Source: Mycocentrospora acerina (lineage: Eukaryota > Ascomycota > Dothideomycetes > Pleosporales). From it: 29,104 nt of DNA. This document shows positions 11,182 through 20,619 of the stretch, one piece after another; the stretch's first letter is position 1, and each line of letters opens with the position of its first letter. Both the position numbers and the translations under genes were made by a program. The stretch spans positions 1 through 29,104 of the forward strand of contig JAKUHH010000169.1 in NCBI GenBank assembly GCA_022701365.1. The letters are read 5' to 3'. The notes below the pieces were generated by a model, which saw only the letters and a program-made list of their open reading frames with translations, had not been told where the DNA came from and did no database searches.

Positions 11182-11231
11182 GTAAGTATCTATATCCTAT
11201 CCTATAGTCTTTAGTGCTAATTTCTTAATAG
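11182..11231 (+). other. Intron of the antisense gene
   Basis: A 50-bp segment starts GTAAGT, contains GCTAAT near its end and closes TTAATAG. It falls in phase 0 right after the codons for K-C-N-L. Splicing it out keeps the coding frame open to the TGA at 11733, apart from TAG codons. The spliced gene at 28224 has an intron at the same place relative to its C-x2-C motif. Confidence 0.7.
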
Positions 11232-11780
11232 GTGCTGTTATACATCAGACCTAAGTTTAGGTCCTTCTAGCAGGCCCTAAACTTGTAGGGTGACTCTGTC
11301 TATAGCAGCATTAACAACAAGGAGGAGATAGACATGGTTAGGGAGCTTGCTGCTAAGGCAGCCTATTAGCTAGTGATGTGTGTGCAGGTAGCTAACTCTT
11401 AGGTTACTAGCATAACTACGGCAGAGGTCATGCTTGCGCATCATCAGTCAATAGGGAAGGAGGTTTAGTCCTTGCAGGCAGAGTTAGGGGAGATTTAGGG
11501 GGTAGTAGTAGGCATAGGGGCTGTGATAGAGGGGATAGGGGAGAGGATGGAGGAGATAGCGGCGAGGATGGCAGAGATGGCGGCGGCGTTGGCGAAGGGG
11601 GGTAGAGGTGGTGGGGGTAAGGTAGCTGTCGGGGGGAAGGTCGGTAGAGGCGGTGGTGGTGATAATGTGGTGAGGTCTCCAGGCGAGAGCGAGCTGACGG
11701 AGTTCAGCGAGGACGCGGCGATAGGTGGCGCCTGAACCGTGTCTAAGTTAGGTCTGTTGGCTTGCGTGTACTATATGTAT

Positions 11781-14700
11781 TTATAAATAGGAATTGTAAT
11801 ACCTAACACAATTGTCCTCTAAGTGTAACATGTCCTCTACCCCTTCTTCCTAGGCTTGTATCTAGCTATTAAGTCCCTGTAGTAGGCTGGCCTTGTTTGG
11901 ATACTTCTTATAAAAAGCCCTTAATTTGTAGGGGGATCCTATAAAATTTAAGGCTTTGTACTAAACAGGGTCTGGGTTGTGTCTGACTTAGCTAACTTGA
12001 TATTTTAGAGTAGATCGGTGGACTTTGCTGGCGAGTATCTCTTCTACCTTCTATTCCTCTATGCTGTGGATTGGGTTTCTGGCAGGTTTAGGTGCCTCTT
12101 GTCCTAGCAAGGGATCTTAGGGGTCCTTACACAGGACATTTAGTGCAAAGACGTTGTGTATCTGTAAGCCTAGGGGTAACTTCAACTGATATAAGTGCCT
12201 AACTTGTTTAAGTACCTTAAAAGGACCTTCCTATTGCGCAGATAGCTTTTAGCTAGGTCTTAGGTTAGTTAGGTTCTTAGTAGACAAGTACACTATATCT
12301 CTAACTTGCTAATCTACTAGTTGTTGGTGCCTATTAACTACAGCTTGCATTCAGGCCTAGGCCTTTTCCATGTTATCCTTAGCTTGTTGCTAAGCGTTAT
12401 GCATGCGGGTTGTCAATGCGAGGGCGTTACAGTAGTTGATTTTGTTAAATTATTTAGCAGAGGGTATAGGGCTCTCCTAGTTCCAACTCTGTCTAGGTTC
12501 GCTACCGAAGAGGAGCTGATACAGGGCCATCCTGATAGCGCTGTGGGGGAGAGTTATCTAAGCACAGTCGATCAGGGGTAGGAGGTCACTCTAGTTGTCC
12601 TAGTAAAAGGATACAAAAGGCCGCAATCTCTAATTAATGTACTTGTTTATGATCTCTGTTTAGCTGTCTGTCTCTTTATAATAGGCAGTAGAGAGCTTAA
12701 CCTTTACACCTATAATTTGACAGAACTCTGACTAGAAACTAGAAATAAATTAGGGACCGCAGTCTAATATGATCATGTCTAGGGTGTGTCTGAAACGGTA
12801 CACCTATTAGACAAACAGGTTTGCTATTCTTTAGGCGTTAATCATCTTGTAACATAGGATAGTGATAGCTTGTTTAGACAGTCAGTCAATAATTACTATA
12901 ATCTAGTTGTACCTAGCCTAATCCTTTAGGAAATCTTTGAAATCTATGCATAGGTGCTGCATTAGTCTTTTAGGGATAGGCAACAGGTGGAGGTATCCAG
13001 GGAGGCGGGACTGTCTCAGATGTCCTCTACAACAAAGGATGCAGTTTCAAACATACTGTTGACAACTAGCCTCTATGCCCTTCTAATAGTACTGTTAGGC
13101 TAGTAACTAATAGGTCTTCTTAGAGCTAGGGTGCGCTGTGGAGATTTAATTGTGTACCTTATAAATAAGCCAGGTACATAGAAGAGAATCTCTAGACAAG
13201 CAGAGTTAATCCTAGTAGAGCAAGAGCCTGTTACTAATCTGATAGTTGTCTGGCAGCTTTGCTCGTTGTTCCTTAAAGGCTGACTAGTTTTTGTAGAGAA
13301 CTGCGTCTATTAGTTCTAGGGAGTCAAAAGCTATTAGGGTCATGTTAGGGCGTAAGGCGTTGATGGACAATATCTGTTAAATTTAAGTCTGGAGGTAGGT
13401 CTGAGCTAGATTGGTATTAATCTGGACATGAAGACAGTAGGGTCTGAGTAGGACTCTTAATTAATTGTCTTCTTAGGCTGACTTTAACTGGCTTAGGTCC
13501 TGTTCTTGTTAGCTGAGGATATTAGCCCTCTTGTTGTTCTTGCCTAGTGTGTACTTAATTCAGAAGTTAAAAGGGGCTAGGGCTTCAGACTATTGTGCTT
13601 GTCTAGCATTAAGTACCTTAGTAGTCATAAAATATTCTAAGGCGCGGTAGTCTGAAAGGACTAGGACTTAGGTCTAAACAGAGGTTAGTTCAGCCCTCTA
13701 CTTTAAGAAGGCTTAGAGAATAGCAAAAAGTTCCTTGTTGTGTATTTCCTAATTAAGCTTAGCTCTAGATAGGACCTTGCTATAGAAAGCTACAGGGTAC
13801 CATTTCTTATTAGGGTGTTTTTGTGACAAAACCCTAGCAACCACGCTGTCTAATGTGTTAGTCTTAATTTAGGTGTTATAATTAGGCTCAAAATGGCACA
13901 GGATGGGTATGGCTAAGAGGGCAGTCTTAAGGCAATAGAAGGCCTCCTCGCACTCTAGGGTCTATACAAATAGTATTGTAGGGCTCTGCAATGCGATGAG
14001 GGGTTTTGCAACCTAGGAAAAACCAGCAACAAATTACTAGTAGAAACCTATAAAGCCTAGGAAGGACTTTACACCTGTAACAGTAGTAGGTTGTTCCTAG
14101 TTTTTTAAAGCTCTTACCTTTTCTAGGTCAACCTTAATGCCTTTATTAGTTAACATGTAACTAAGGTACTTTGTACGCGTAATGTGAAACTTGCTCTTCT
14201 TAATGTCTACTTAAAGGCTAGCAGCACGCAGTCTTTCTAGTACCTGCTTCACATGCTGTTTATAGGTAATAGGGTCTTCTAAATAGATTAGGATGTTGTC
14301 TAGGTAGGCAATACAGAAGTTATCCAGGAAATCAATTAACACGTCGTTTATATATTGTTGGTAGGTTGCGGGGCTATTGCAGAGGCTAAAGGGTAGTACC
14401 TTACATTTGTACGTTCTGTAACAGGTTTAGAAGGTAGTGTATTCTTCTAAGTCTAGATCTATATAGATGCGGTTAAACGCAGAATAAATGTCAAACTTAG
14501 TAAAGATCTTAGCCTTTAAAAGGCAGGCTAAGAGCTTGTCTATGCAGGGAATTAGATAGACATCTTTGTAAGTAAGGTTGTTTAGTTTGCAATAGTCTAC
14601 ACAAATTCAGAGGTCCCTGTTAGCCTTCTAAACACACAAGATAGGAGATGCAAAAGGGCTCTAACTATACTCAATCTAACCTTTTTGTAGGTTCTCTTAG

Positions 14701-15770
14701 ATATAGCGCTTAGTCACTTCTAACTCTTCTACATTCTGCTTATATAACAGGCTATAGCTGTTTAGCAGGGGTTTAGTAAGTATAATCTTGTAGTTATACA
14801 GTTAAAGGTCTAGGAGGGTTTCTGCAGCAGTCTTGCTAAAGACATCCTAGAAGGGGTAGTAACAGAAGGGTAATTAGTCCTGTACCAGGGCTGCGTTGTT
14901 AAGGTTGTCTTCTAGCCTTTTCTTATCTAGAATTTAATTAATTTTATAAAGGCTAGTAGTAAAGAATTCGTTTTCTTAGCGTTTTATATTAAAGTAGAAA
15001 GCGTTAGCAGAAATAAGAGCGATATAAAAAGAAGGTTTGGTAAGGACAAGTTCTAGTAGGGGTTAGATAGGTTTTAGCGTTAGGTCCTGTGTGATAAGAG
15101 GCAAGAACTTCCAACTCTTTAGGAGTTGAAGCATCCCTTAAATCCTATAAATAGCAGTAGTTACACTGTGCCTCTCCTAATAGTCCTCCTGTTCCTATAG
15201 CTTGTCTTGTTGTGCAATATCTAAGGCAACAGTTTTGGCAGGAACTGTTTAGTTAAGGGTTATTAGGAGCGGTAGAGCGGGATTATACACAGCAGGATAG
15301 CAGCCTGGCTAGATAATCTAGGAGTGATCTGTATCTAACTGTAGCTTAAAACGCTTTATCTATTTAATTCTAATAATGCAGTCTTGTAAGCTAAGATCTA
15401 CTATTACAAATAGGCAGTTGTAGATCTTTCTTCTATTAATAATTAGATGCAAATAGATATACTGAGTTACTAGGGAAGAGATTTGGTCTTAAAACCCCTT
15501 AACAGTAACCTAAAAGGGTAGCTTTTAGATAGGAGTCTGAAGAGCTAATAAAATAGAAGTAGCAATTTTTAAATTTAAGAAAAGATAACCTTAGGCACTA
15601 GTGTTAATTAAGGAGTGTAATTAGACCCTAAGGCCCTTAGTGCAAAGAATAGAAGAAGAAAGGAAATGTAGTCCCCTAAACAAGTTTAAGAGACTAAGGT
15701 TTAATAGGTTATAACAGTTTAGGCCTAGGAAGGGAGGTCCTCCTAGGTGTCTCTGTTTCCTGTCTAATCC
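11781..15770 (-). pseudogene. pol: Element 1 pol: protease, RT, RNase H, integrase, chromodomain
   Basis: The minus-strand frame runs from about 15770 to a TAA at 11781-11783. An aspartic-protease-like site is seen at 15597-15605 as N-T-S, where D-T-G is expected; both changes are G-to-A. RT landmarks are ICVDYCKLNNLTYKDVY (about 14590), KIFTKFDIYSAFN and the catalytic YLDNILIY (14281-14306, second Asp changed to Asn). RNase H and integrase follow, the latter with DFKDFL, LSTAYYKETD and HSAIRMALYQLLFGSEP. After the integrase comes a GDIVYLSTKNL-like stretch (first Gly mutated), then a chromodomain (near 12000-12070: EEILASKVHRSTLKYQV) and a C-terminal tail ending LEDNCV. Length and order are normal for a fungal Ty3/Gypsy polyprotein. 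Several Gln/Trp positions are TAG or TAA. Pol is in a different frame from gag. Its 3' end lies 45 bp from the stop of the convergent gene. Confidence 0.92.
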
Positions 15771-17100
15771 TCTTCTTAGTCAGGGTCTTCTCCTAATTCC
15801 TTAACGTCCTTGTTAAGGTGTTTAAACTTAATCTTCTGTACTTAAGGCGAAGGACACTTGCTTGCGAAGTGTCCTGGCTTGCCACAGTTGTAGCAATTGC
15901 CTGGAGTTGGATCCCTTGCGGGACTAGGAGTCTTAGATATAGGCTAAGGGGCAGGTAAAGGTTAGGGTTGTGTTTGGATACAGGGGTCTGCTTGTTGGTA
16001 CGAATTATAGTTTGTTCTTAGTGGGGACCTCTAAATCAGACCTAAATAAAGCTAACCTAGTTCGTGTGTTGTACAGATTGTGCTTCCTGTAGTTAGGACT
16101 AAGGGATAGTTCCTTTGTTCTATATTAAACGCTGTTAGGTGTTTAACTATAAGCTTAAAGGAGTTGTTCTATTGTTGCTTAAATCTAAGGCTAGGCATCT
16201 GCAAGGTCAGTGTGATCTTTGTCTATAGGTAGTGAAACTATTCTAATTTAGGTACTTGTCCCCTAATAGCAGCACTAAGGAACTGTGCTTTAAAGGTAGA
16301 GAAGGTTTCTGTCTTCTCTATATAGAGTTTATTAAAAGCAGCCTAGCTCTTAGCTCTCTTATTTCCTGTAACAAAATAAGACTTAAGTAGGTTAATTATA
16401 TCTTCTGCAATCTTAAAACAGTTAGACAGGGTGTTAGATAGGTATTAGGGCTCTAGGTACTCCTTAGCTAGGCTAGAAGTATGTCCCTAGACTAACGCTA
16501 TGCAGGCGCGCTTACTCTAATAGTGGTCTGCATTAATCTCTAATTAGTCCTAGATTAAGGCTTGCTATTAGCAAAAGGTCAGGTTGTGACTATTTTTAAG
16601 GACTTTAATGGTAGGTGTTCTTTTAGATAGTTTTGTGCGTATAGTATTGTTAATTAAAATCTTAGACTAGAACTTTAGGGGTTAAGGTTGTTCTAAGGGA
16701 GTTAGTGGTAATTTAGTACTAGGTAAGGGGTGGTCTAGGGCAATTGTAGCTTGCTATAGTTCCTGAATTTCTGCTTAAAGTCAGGCAACTAATCAGGCTA
16801 AGTCCTCCTTTTCTTAGTCTGAATTAGATAGGGGCTCTATACCTGTTCTTACTAGATTAGGGGTTGGAGTAGGGTTAGATGTCTCTGCTGCTACCTTTAA
16901 GGTTAAGCCTTAAGTACGTACTGATCTTTGAGTTAGTTCCTTTAAACCTAGGGTGATGGTAGCAGACATTAGAGTTAGGTCTGATTCTGCTAGGTTCTTA
17001 ATAGTCTCTAAGTTTCTACCTTAGCGCAATCTTATGTAGCTATTCTAAAGTAATCCTGACGCAGTGGTCTAGGAAGTTCTAAACCTAAAGGCTTTAGTTA
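15740..17100 (-). pseudogene. gag: Element 1 gag with CCHC zinc knuckle
   Basis: The minus-strand frame shows a Gag-like N-terminal region (MSATITLGLKELT from ATG at 16967-16969), a retrotransposon-gag-like central part (SYFVTGNKRAKS, AAFNKLY, ETFSTFKAQF) and the zinc knuckle C-Y-N-C-G-K-P-G-H-F-x3-C at 15854-15895, exactly C-x2-C-x4-H-x4-C. Gag packages element RNA in the cytoplasmic particle. Coding-like codons continue upstream of 16969 to about 17095, through positions where TAG and TAA would have been Gln, so the true start may be further upstream. Several TAG stops interrupt it. The end of the frame overlaps the start of pol, in another frame. Confidence 0.85.
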
Positions 17101-17259
17101 TTAGGAGATTGTAGGGATCTTAGCTGTAACAAAATGCTAGATGTAATAGTGTTGTCTAAATTAGTTCTGAATTAGATAGGGCTTAGACGTGATCTGAACA
17201 AAACAAGTAGTAATATTATTTAGAGGCTGTTACTGGCTAGGACAAGTTTTTCTGTATAA
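17100..17259 (-). other. Leader between 5' LTR and gag of element 1
   Basis: About 160 bases between the 5' LTR and the first gag-like codons. The primer-binding site should start at 17259 and read leftwards on the minus strand; the sequence there (TTATACAGAAAAACTTG) matches no tRNA 3' end I can name. It may be mutated, or the element may use another priming mode. Confidence 0.35.
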
Positions 17260-17547
17260 TGTAATAACGCAGGTTATAAGAGAGTGATCTGAATGGGGTC
17301 TGAAGTGTCTACTACTAGGCATATAGGAGTGCTGGGACTAGAGGGTAAACCAAAGATACTATTCTCTACACCTATAGGTCTTGTACAAAAGGATACAGAA
17401 AAACTACTCTACAAAGCTACACAGACTGCCCCCCTTATATATCCCTTCCTAGGGTTACCATCCGAGGCGAGTACGAATCGGGTGGCTATCGGATGGGTGT
17501 TGGTTGACTCAGGGGTAATGATAGGATGTGACGTTGTGAACGTTACA
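17260..17547 (-). repeat. Element 1 5' LTR (right copy)
   Basis: A 288-bp LTR from TGTAAT to GTTACA. It is less mutated than the left copy in its last 90 bases (GGCGAGTACGAATC, TCGGATGGGTGTTGG kept). This makes it the best template here for the family, together with the partial copy at 29053. The open frame across it is not a gene. Confidence 0.92.
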
Positions 17548-19160
17548 CTAACATACTTATTAAACAGGTTTATAAGTACTAGCATAAAAAGTACTTTACA
17601 AATCTTGTCTTTAAAAATAACATTTAATTTAGCTGCTCTAGTTTAGCTTATGCTAAGTCTTTTTTATTATTATTTACTTGTTTTATATAAATCTCTTAAT
17701 GTTGTTGTAAATAAAATAATATTATTAATATGCTAAGCTATTATCCTAACAGTGCTGCTTCTTAAAATATTAAAATAAATAGTACGCTAAATAAGTTTAT
17801 TATTCTAACCTTTCTAGTAATAAGCTTATCTAAAAAGCCTTTAGTAAGGTTATTAATAATATTAATAGTAGTAATAAGGAGCTCCTGCATATAATTATAC
17901 TTAATAGACAATTAAGTGTCCTCCTAACTACTTTAAGTCTCTTATATAAGTAGAAGTAATAGTAATAATATTAAGGCTAGCAACTTATGTTTTTAGAGCT
18001 AGCTTTGCTTTTTAAGTAGTTAAGATAAAATTATATATAGAGCTGCAGCTTTTTATTTTGCAAAGAGCTGCTGTAATACCTAAGATAATTAAATAGGAAT
18101 ATCTTCTTTATTAATTTTATATAGAGTCTTCTCTCTCTGCATAGTGCTTACTCTAGCTATTTTAGCATATTATAACAACTTAAGTAACAGCACTAATATA
18201 AATAAGTTATCTATAAATATTACATGCTTATTAGGCCTAAGCAGCTAAGTTTTAACATTACTAGTAAAGTAATTAAAAGCAAGGTAAAGCATAAGAGCTT
18301 TTATTAAGCAAAATATAAATACTTTAAAATAAAGATTAATTTTATAAGACCTATCTTTTTATTTTAAACCTTTACTATAAAAGAGCTAGTTTTACTAATA
18401 CTTAAAATCTTTAAGGTGCTATATCTTATACCCTGTTAAGTTAAACTTATAATTAATTATTATTTTCTCTTTAGCTTACTAATAAAAGCAGGTTATACTT
18501 TTATCTATAGCTAAGTTTGTTTTAAGCTTTAGTAGCCTTAGCTAATATAATAGATATACTTACAAAACTCTTAAAAATATTTAAATAGATACTTAAATAG
18601 GCTGCAAATGTTACAAAGAGGTATAATATTAAAGTAATAATTAATTTACTTAAAAAATTAGTAGCTTATAATCTTATATAGATAGGTGTAGACTACTCTA
18701 AATTACTTATTAGTTTACTAATAGTTTCTAATTCATAAATCTTAATATATGCCTATATATATCTATATAGCAAAATAGCTATAAAGCTTTTAAAGCATTA
18801 CATCTAGCTGTAGGCAGATAAACTCCTGCACTAGCCTAGGTAGACATTAGTAATAAGCATTTTTGTCAGTGTAGTAACATATATTTAGGATCTCCTTATT
18901 AGTAAAGAACAGCCTAAATAGCTCTATATAGCTCTAATAAGGCTTACTTTTATAGTAAGGCAGCTATAGGAAGTCTGTAGTGTTTAGGTTGTTAATTATA
19001 AAAGGAACCTATAAAGTTAGAGAGTTGCTGCAGCCTTTAAGGTATATAAGTTATAGCTGCTTCTGTATTTTTTATATAGAAGGCGCATCTTTAGGCATAA
19101 GGTTATTATCTAAGCAACTGCGTAGAGCTATAGCATAAGCAGTAAAAAAGTGTAGTTATA
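17548..19160 (-). pseudogene. PiggyBac-like transposase remnant
   Basis: Reading the minus strand from about 19160, one frame gives coding-like sequence broken mainly by TAG/TAA at Gln-like positions. It includes LMPKDAPSI near 19080-19105, then IELFRLFFTNKEILNI and TDKNAYY (18851-18935), then LYSYFAIQIYIGIYQDLQI (18723-18790) and FKQINYYFN. This order (F-x-L-F-F-T, T-N/D-x-N-A, Y-x-A-I-x-I-Y-I-G-I, then F-x-Q-I-x-R/Y-Y-F) resembles the N-terminal part of piggyBac (DDE_Tnp_1_7) transposases, which cut and paste at TTAA. The catalytic DDD residues, expected further in, cannot be placed because frame and sequence decay. The rest of the gene is cut off by the Gypsy element at 17547. Family assignment is from recalled pattern, not a search. 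Confidence 0.55.
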
Positions 19161-19264
19161 TATATAAATAGATAGTTTAAGTGTTATAGTATAGTTAATA
19201 GTTTAAAGATACTTAAAGTTTATTACAAAGTTGCAAGAACGCTAACTTGCTAATGTTAAGCCCT

Positions 19265-19322
19265 ATTATAATTAGCCTAAACTTAGGCTGAAATCTAGGG
19301 CACAGTGTAGCAGATTAAGAGA
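19265..19322 (-). repeat. Right terminal inverted repeat
   Basis: Inverted partner of 9370-9427, 58 bp, ending CAGATTAAGAGA and followed by TA. The internal TTAA (19315-19318) mirrors the TTAA of the left copy. Confidence 0.7.
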
Positions 19323-19363
19323 TAGTAAAAAAGAAATTGCTTAAGTATTTATAACATGCTACA

Positions 19364-19544
19364 ACTGCTGTAAGAATACTGTAGGATTCTGGTAGGGATA
19401 TATATATTCAAAACATAAGGCCCCCCACAGGTAATCCGAATCCCCTCCTTAGTTGACGTAGTAGGCTGGTACAGCCCCCCTGGGGACCCGGTACTCCCGA
19501 ATGACTCGAGATACCTCTTGTGGAGGTGTGTTTCTGACAACTGC
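19364..19544 (-). mobile_element. Solo LTR of family 2 with perfect target-site duplication
   Basis: A 171-bp LTR at 19369-19539 has TG...CA ends (TGTAAG and CTGACA on the + strand), and in sense orientation starts at 19539 with TGTCAGAAACACACC. It is flanked by the 5-bp direct repeat ACTGC at 19364-19368 and 19540-19544. It has kept CpG and CpA sites (TCGAGTCATTCGGGAG in sense orientation) that the related copy at 20284 has lost. It is best explained by recombination between two LTRs of a full element, leaving one. The minus-strand open frame here is only LTR sequence. Confidence 0.9.
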
Positions 19545-19989
19545 TAACGCATACTTCTATTTAGTTTTTAATTGGCTTCAGAAAAACTTAAGAAGGCCTT
19601 TCTTTAGATTAAGCTTATAATAAACTTCCTATATTTACATATAATTTTGCAAAAGAACTTTTTATGCTTATACTTTACTTACATTTTAGTATTATTATTA
19701 TCATTATTATTGCTTTTTATTTCTCTTTTTTTTTAATTATCTTATAATTGAATTTGTTAATTTAAAAAAAAAATTTCCTAAAAGATTTTGTTTTAGGTAA
19801 CTTTAAAAACTATATAACTTTTCTTTCTTAGATAGTTAAAGACTACTTATACTAAGTTAAAAAAAGAGTAATGTATTTTTATTTAAATTTTCTGTTCTGT
19901 TTTTTTTCTTTTAAATACTGTTGCACTAAGCACAGTAATAAGGAAGCTAATCCTTTTTTTTATTTTACTATTATGTACTTTACAGTTTT
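19545..19989. other. AT-rich spacer, nothing assigned
   Basis: Homopolymer-rich sequence with long T and A runs, no open frame and no element end. It separates the two solo LTRs. Confidence 0.5.
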
Positions 19990-20276
19990 TGTAACTACGC
20001 AGGTTATACGAGATTAATCTGAATAGGGTCTGACGTGTCTACTACTAGGCATATAGGAGTGCTAGAACTTAAAGGTAAACTAAAGATACTATTCTCTACG
20101 CCTATAAGTCTTGTATAAAAGGATACAGAAAAACTACTCTACAAAGCTGCACAGACTGCCCCCCTTATATATCTCTTCCTAGGTTGCTATCTAAGGCAAG
20201 TATGAATCAGGTGGCTATCAGATAGGTGTCGGTTGACTCAGGGGTAATTATAGGATGTGACGTTGTGAACGTTACA
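19990..20276 (-). mobile_element. Solo LTR of the element 1 family
   Basis: A 287-bp copy, TGTAAC to GTTACA, in the same orientation as the LTRs of element 1, with no gag or pol attached on either side. It carries its own RIP-type changes (AGAACTTAAAGG where the other copies have AGGACTAGAGGG) and a one-base deletion near 20180. Flanks GTTTT and CTTTA do not form a clear duplication. It ends seven bases before the family 2 LTR at 20284. Confidence 0.88.
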
Positions 20277-20283
20277 CTTTAGT

Positions 20284-20493
20284 TGTCAGGAACACGCCTC
20301 CCTAAGAGGTATCTTAAGTCATTCAAAAGTACCAGGTCCCCAGAAGGGCTGTAACAGCCTACTATATTAGCTAAAAAGGGGATCTAAGTTATCTGTAGAA
20401 GGCTAGTAGACCTTAAGATATAAATATATATATCCTACTAGAGTCATACTATAGAGGTAGTTATTTATTATATTAATATATATATACTATACA
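20284..20493 (+). repeat. Family 2-like LTR, probable 5' LTR of element 2
   Basis: It starts TGTCAGGAACACGCCTCC and aligns over about 150 bases with the solo LTR at 19539-19369 (same blocks GAGGTATCT, GTCATTC, GGTCCCCAG, GGGCTGTA, CAGCCTACTA), differing mainly by C-to-T and G-to-A. The 3' boundary is uncertain: the likeness fades after about 20440, and ACTATACA at 20486-20493 is only a candidate end. It lies just upstream of a + strand gag. Confidence 0.7.
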
Positions 20494-20619
20494 GATACTC
20501 TACTTACCTTAATATAAAAGGTTTAAAAAGTTCTTATATTTAAATTACTTAAAAACCTATTTCTGTAATAACTATAAGATTATAAGTAACTACTAGAGTT
20601 TAATACAAAGTAATAAGAC

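Larger units (their letters stand above)
10814..11735 (+). pseudogene. Extra antisense gene of element 1: A/P-rich, C-x2-C-x6-C, coiled-coil protein with RIP stops
   Basis: A two-exon gene converges on pol. The frame that joins all parts reads Ala/Pro/Thr through the CAG/CAC repeat, then PTPMPIPVPPS near 11000, then a basic segment with KKCCYCIKQNKKCNL (11136-11181). The intron follows directly, then a second exon ending with TGA at 11733-11735. Exon 2 is rich in Glu/Ala/Met helix (AELGEI, GERMEEIAARMAEMAAALA), probably a coiled coil, and closes with a Gly-rich and an acidic tail. Seven in-frame stops remain, all TAG, consistent with mutated CAG or TGG codons. The start is uncertain: the ATG at 10814 is in a different frame through the repeat (Gln/His), and the joined frame has no clear ATG upstream, so a further exon or a later start is possible. 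The function is unknown; a zinc-binding nucleic-acid partner is one guess. Confidence 0.6.
10115..17547 (-). mobile_element. Element 1: Ty3/Gypsy LTR retrotransposon with extra antisense gene
   Basis: A 7.4-kb element has 288-bp LTRs at both ends (TGTAAC...GTTACA on the + strand), gag and pol on the minus strand, and a polypurine tract beside the left LTR, so the left LTR is the 3' LTR. Pol order is protease, reverse transcriptase, RNase H, integrase and a C-terminal chromodomain, which marks the Ty3/Gypsy order. Between pol and the 3' LTR lies a spliced gene in the opposite direction. The flanks (TTTAC at 10110-10114, CTAAC at 17548-17552) are not a clean target-site duplication. No convincing tRNA primer-binding site is seen next to the 5' LTR at 17259. 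The element is damaged by RIP-like mutation, but less than its surroundings. Confidence 0.9.
9370..19322 (-). mobile_element. TIR DNA transposon, piggyBac-like, split by a Gypsy insertion
   Basis: A 58-bp terminal inverted repeat occurs at 9370-9427 and, inverted, at 19265-19322. The copies differ only at scattered sites, almost all transitions. Subtracting the Gypsy element at 10115-17547 leaves about 2.5 kb, a usual size for such transposons. A decayed minus-strand transposase in the right part has piggyBac-like residues. TTAA, the piggyBac target site, is present near both ends (9374-9377 and 19315-19318). However, the inverted homology runs about four bases further out, up to a TA on both sides, so the exact ends are uncertain. 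Confidence 0.6.

Noticed and set aside
11232..11735. TAG read as glutamine (stop codon reassignment), since nearly all stops in the better-kept genes are TAG
   Set aside because: Element 2, the GMC gene and pol of element 1 also contain TAA stops, catalytic residues are mutated in the same G-to-A/C-to-T way, and LTRs show the same changes without coding. RIP explains all of it.
12321..12581. 86-codon + strand open frame
   Set aside because: It is antisense to the integrase part of pol, whose own frame matches the family.
17293..17646. 117-codon open frame across the right LTR of element 1
   Set aside because: It lies almost wholly inside an LTR, the same frame in the other copies is broken, and it has no domain. 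LTR shadow.
19349..19540. 63-codon minus-strand open frame
   Set aside because: It covers the family 2 solo LTR almost exactly; it is open only because this LTR is little mutated.
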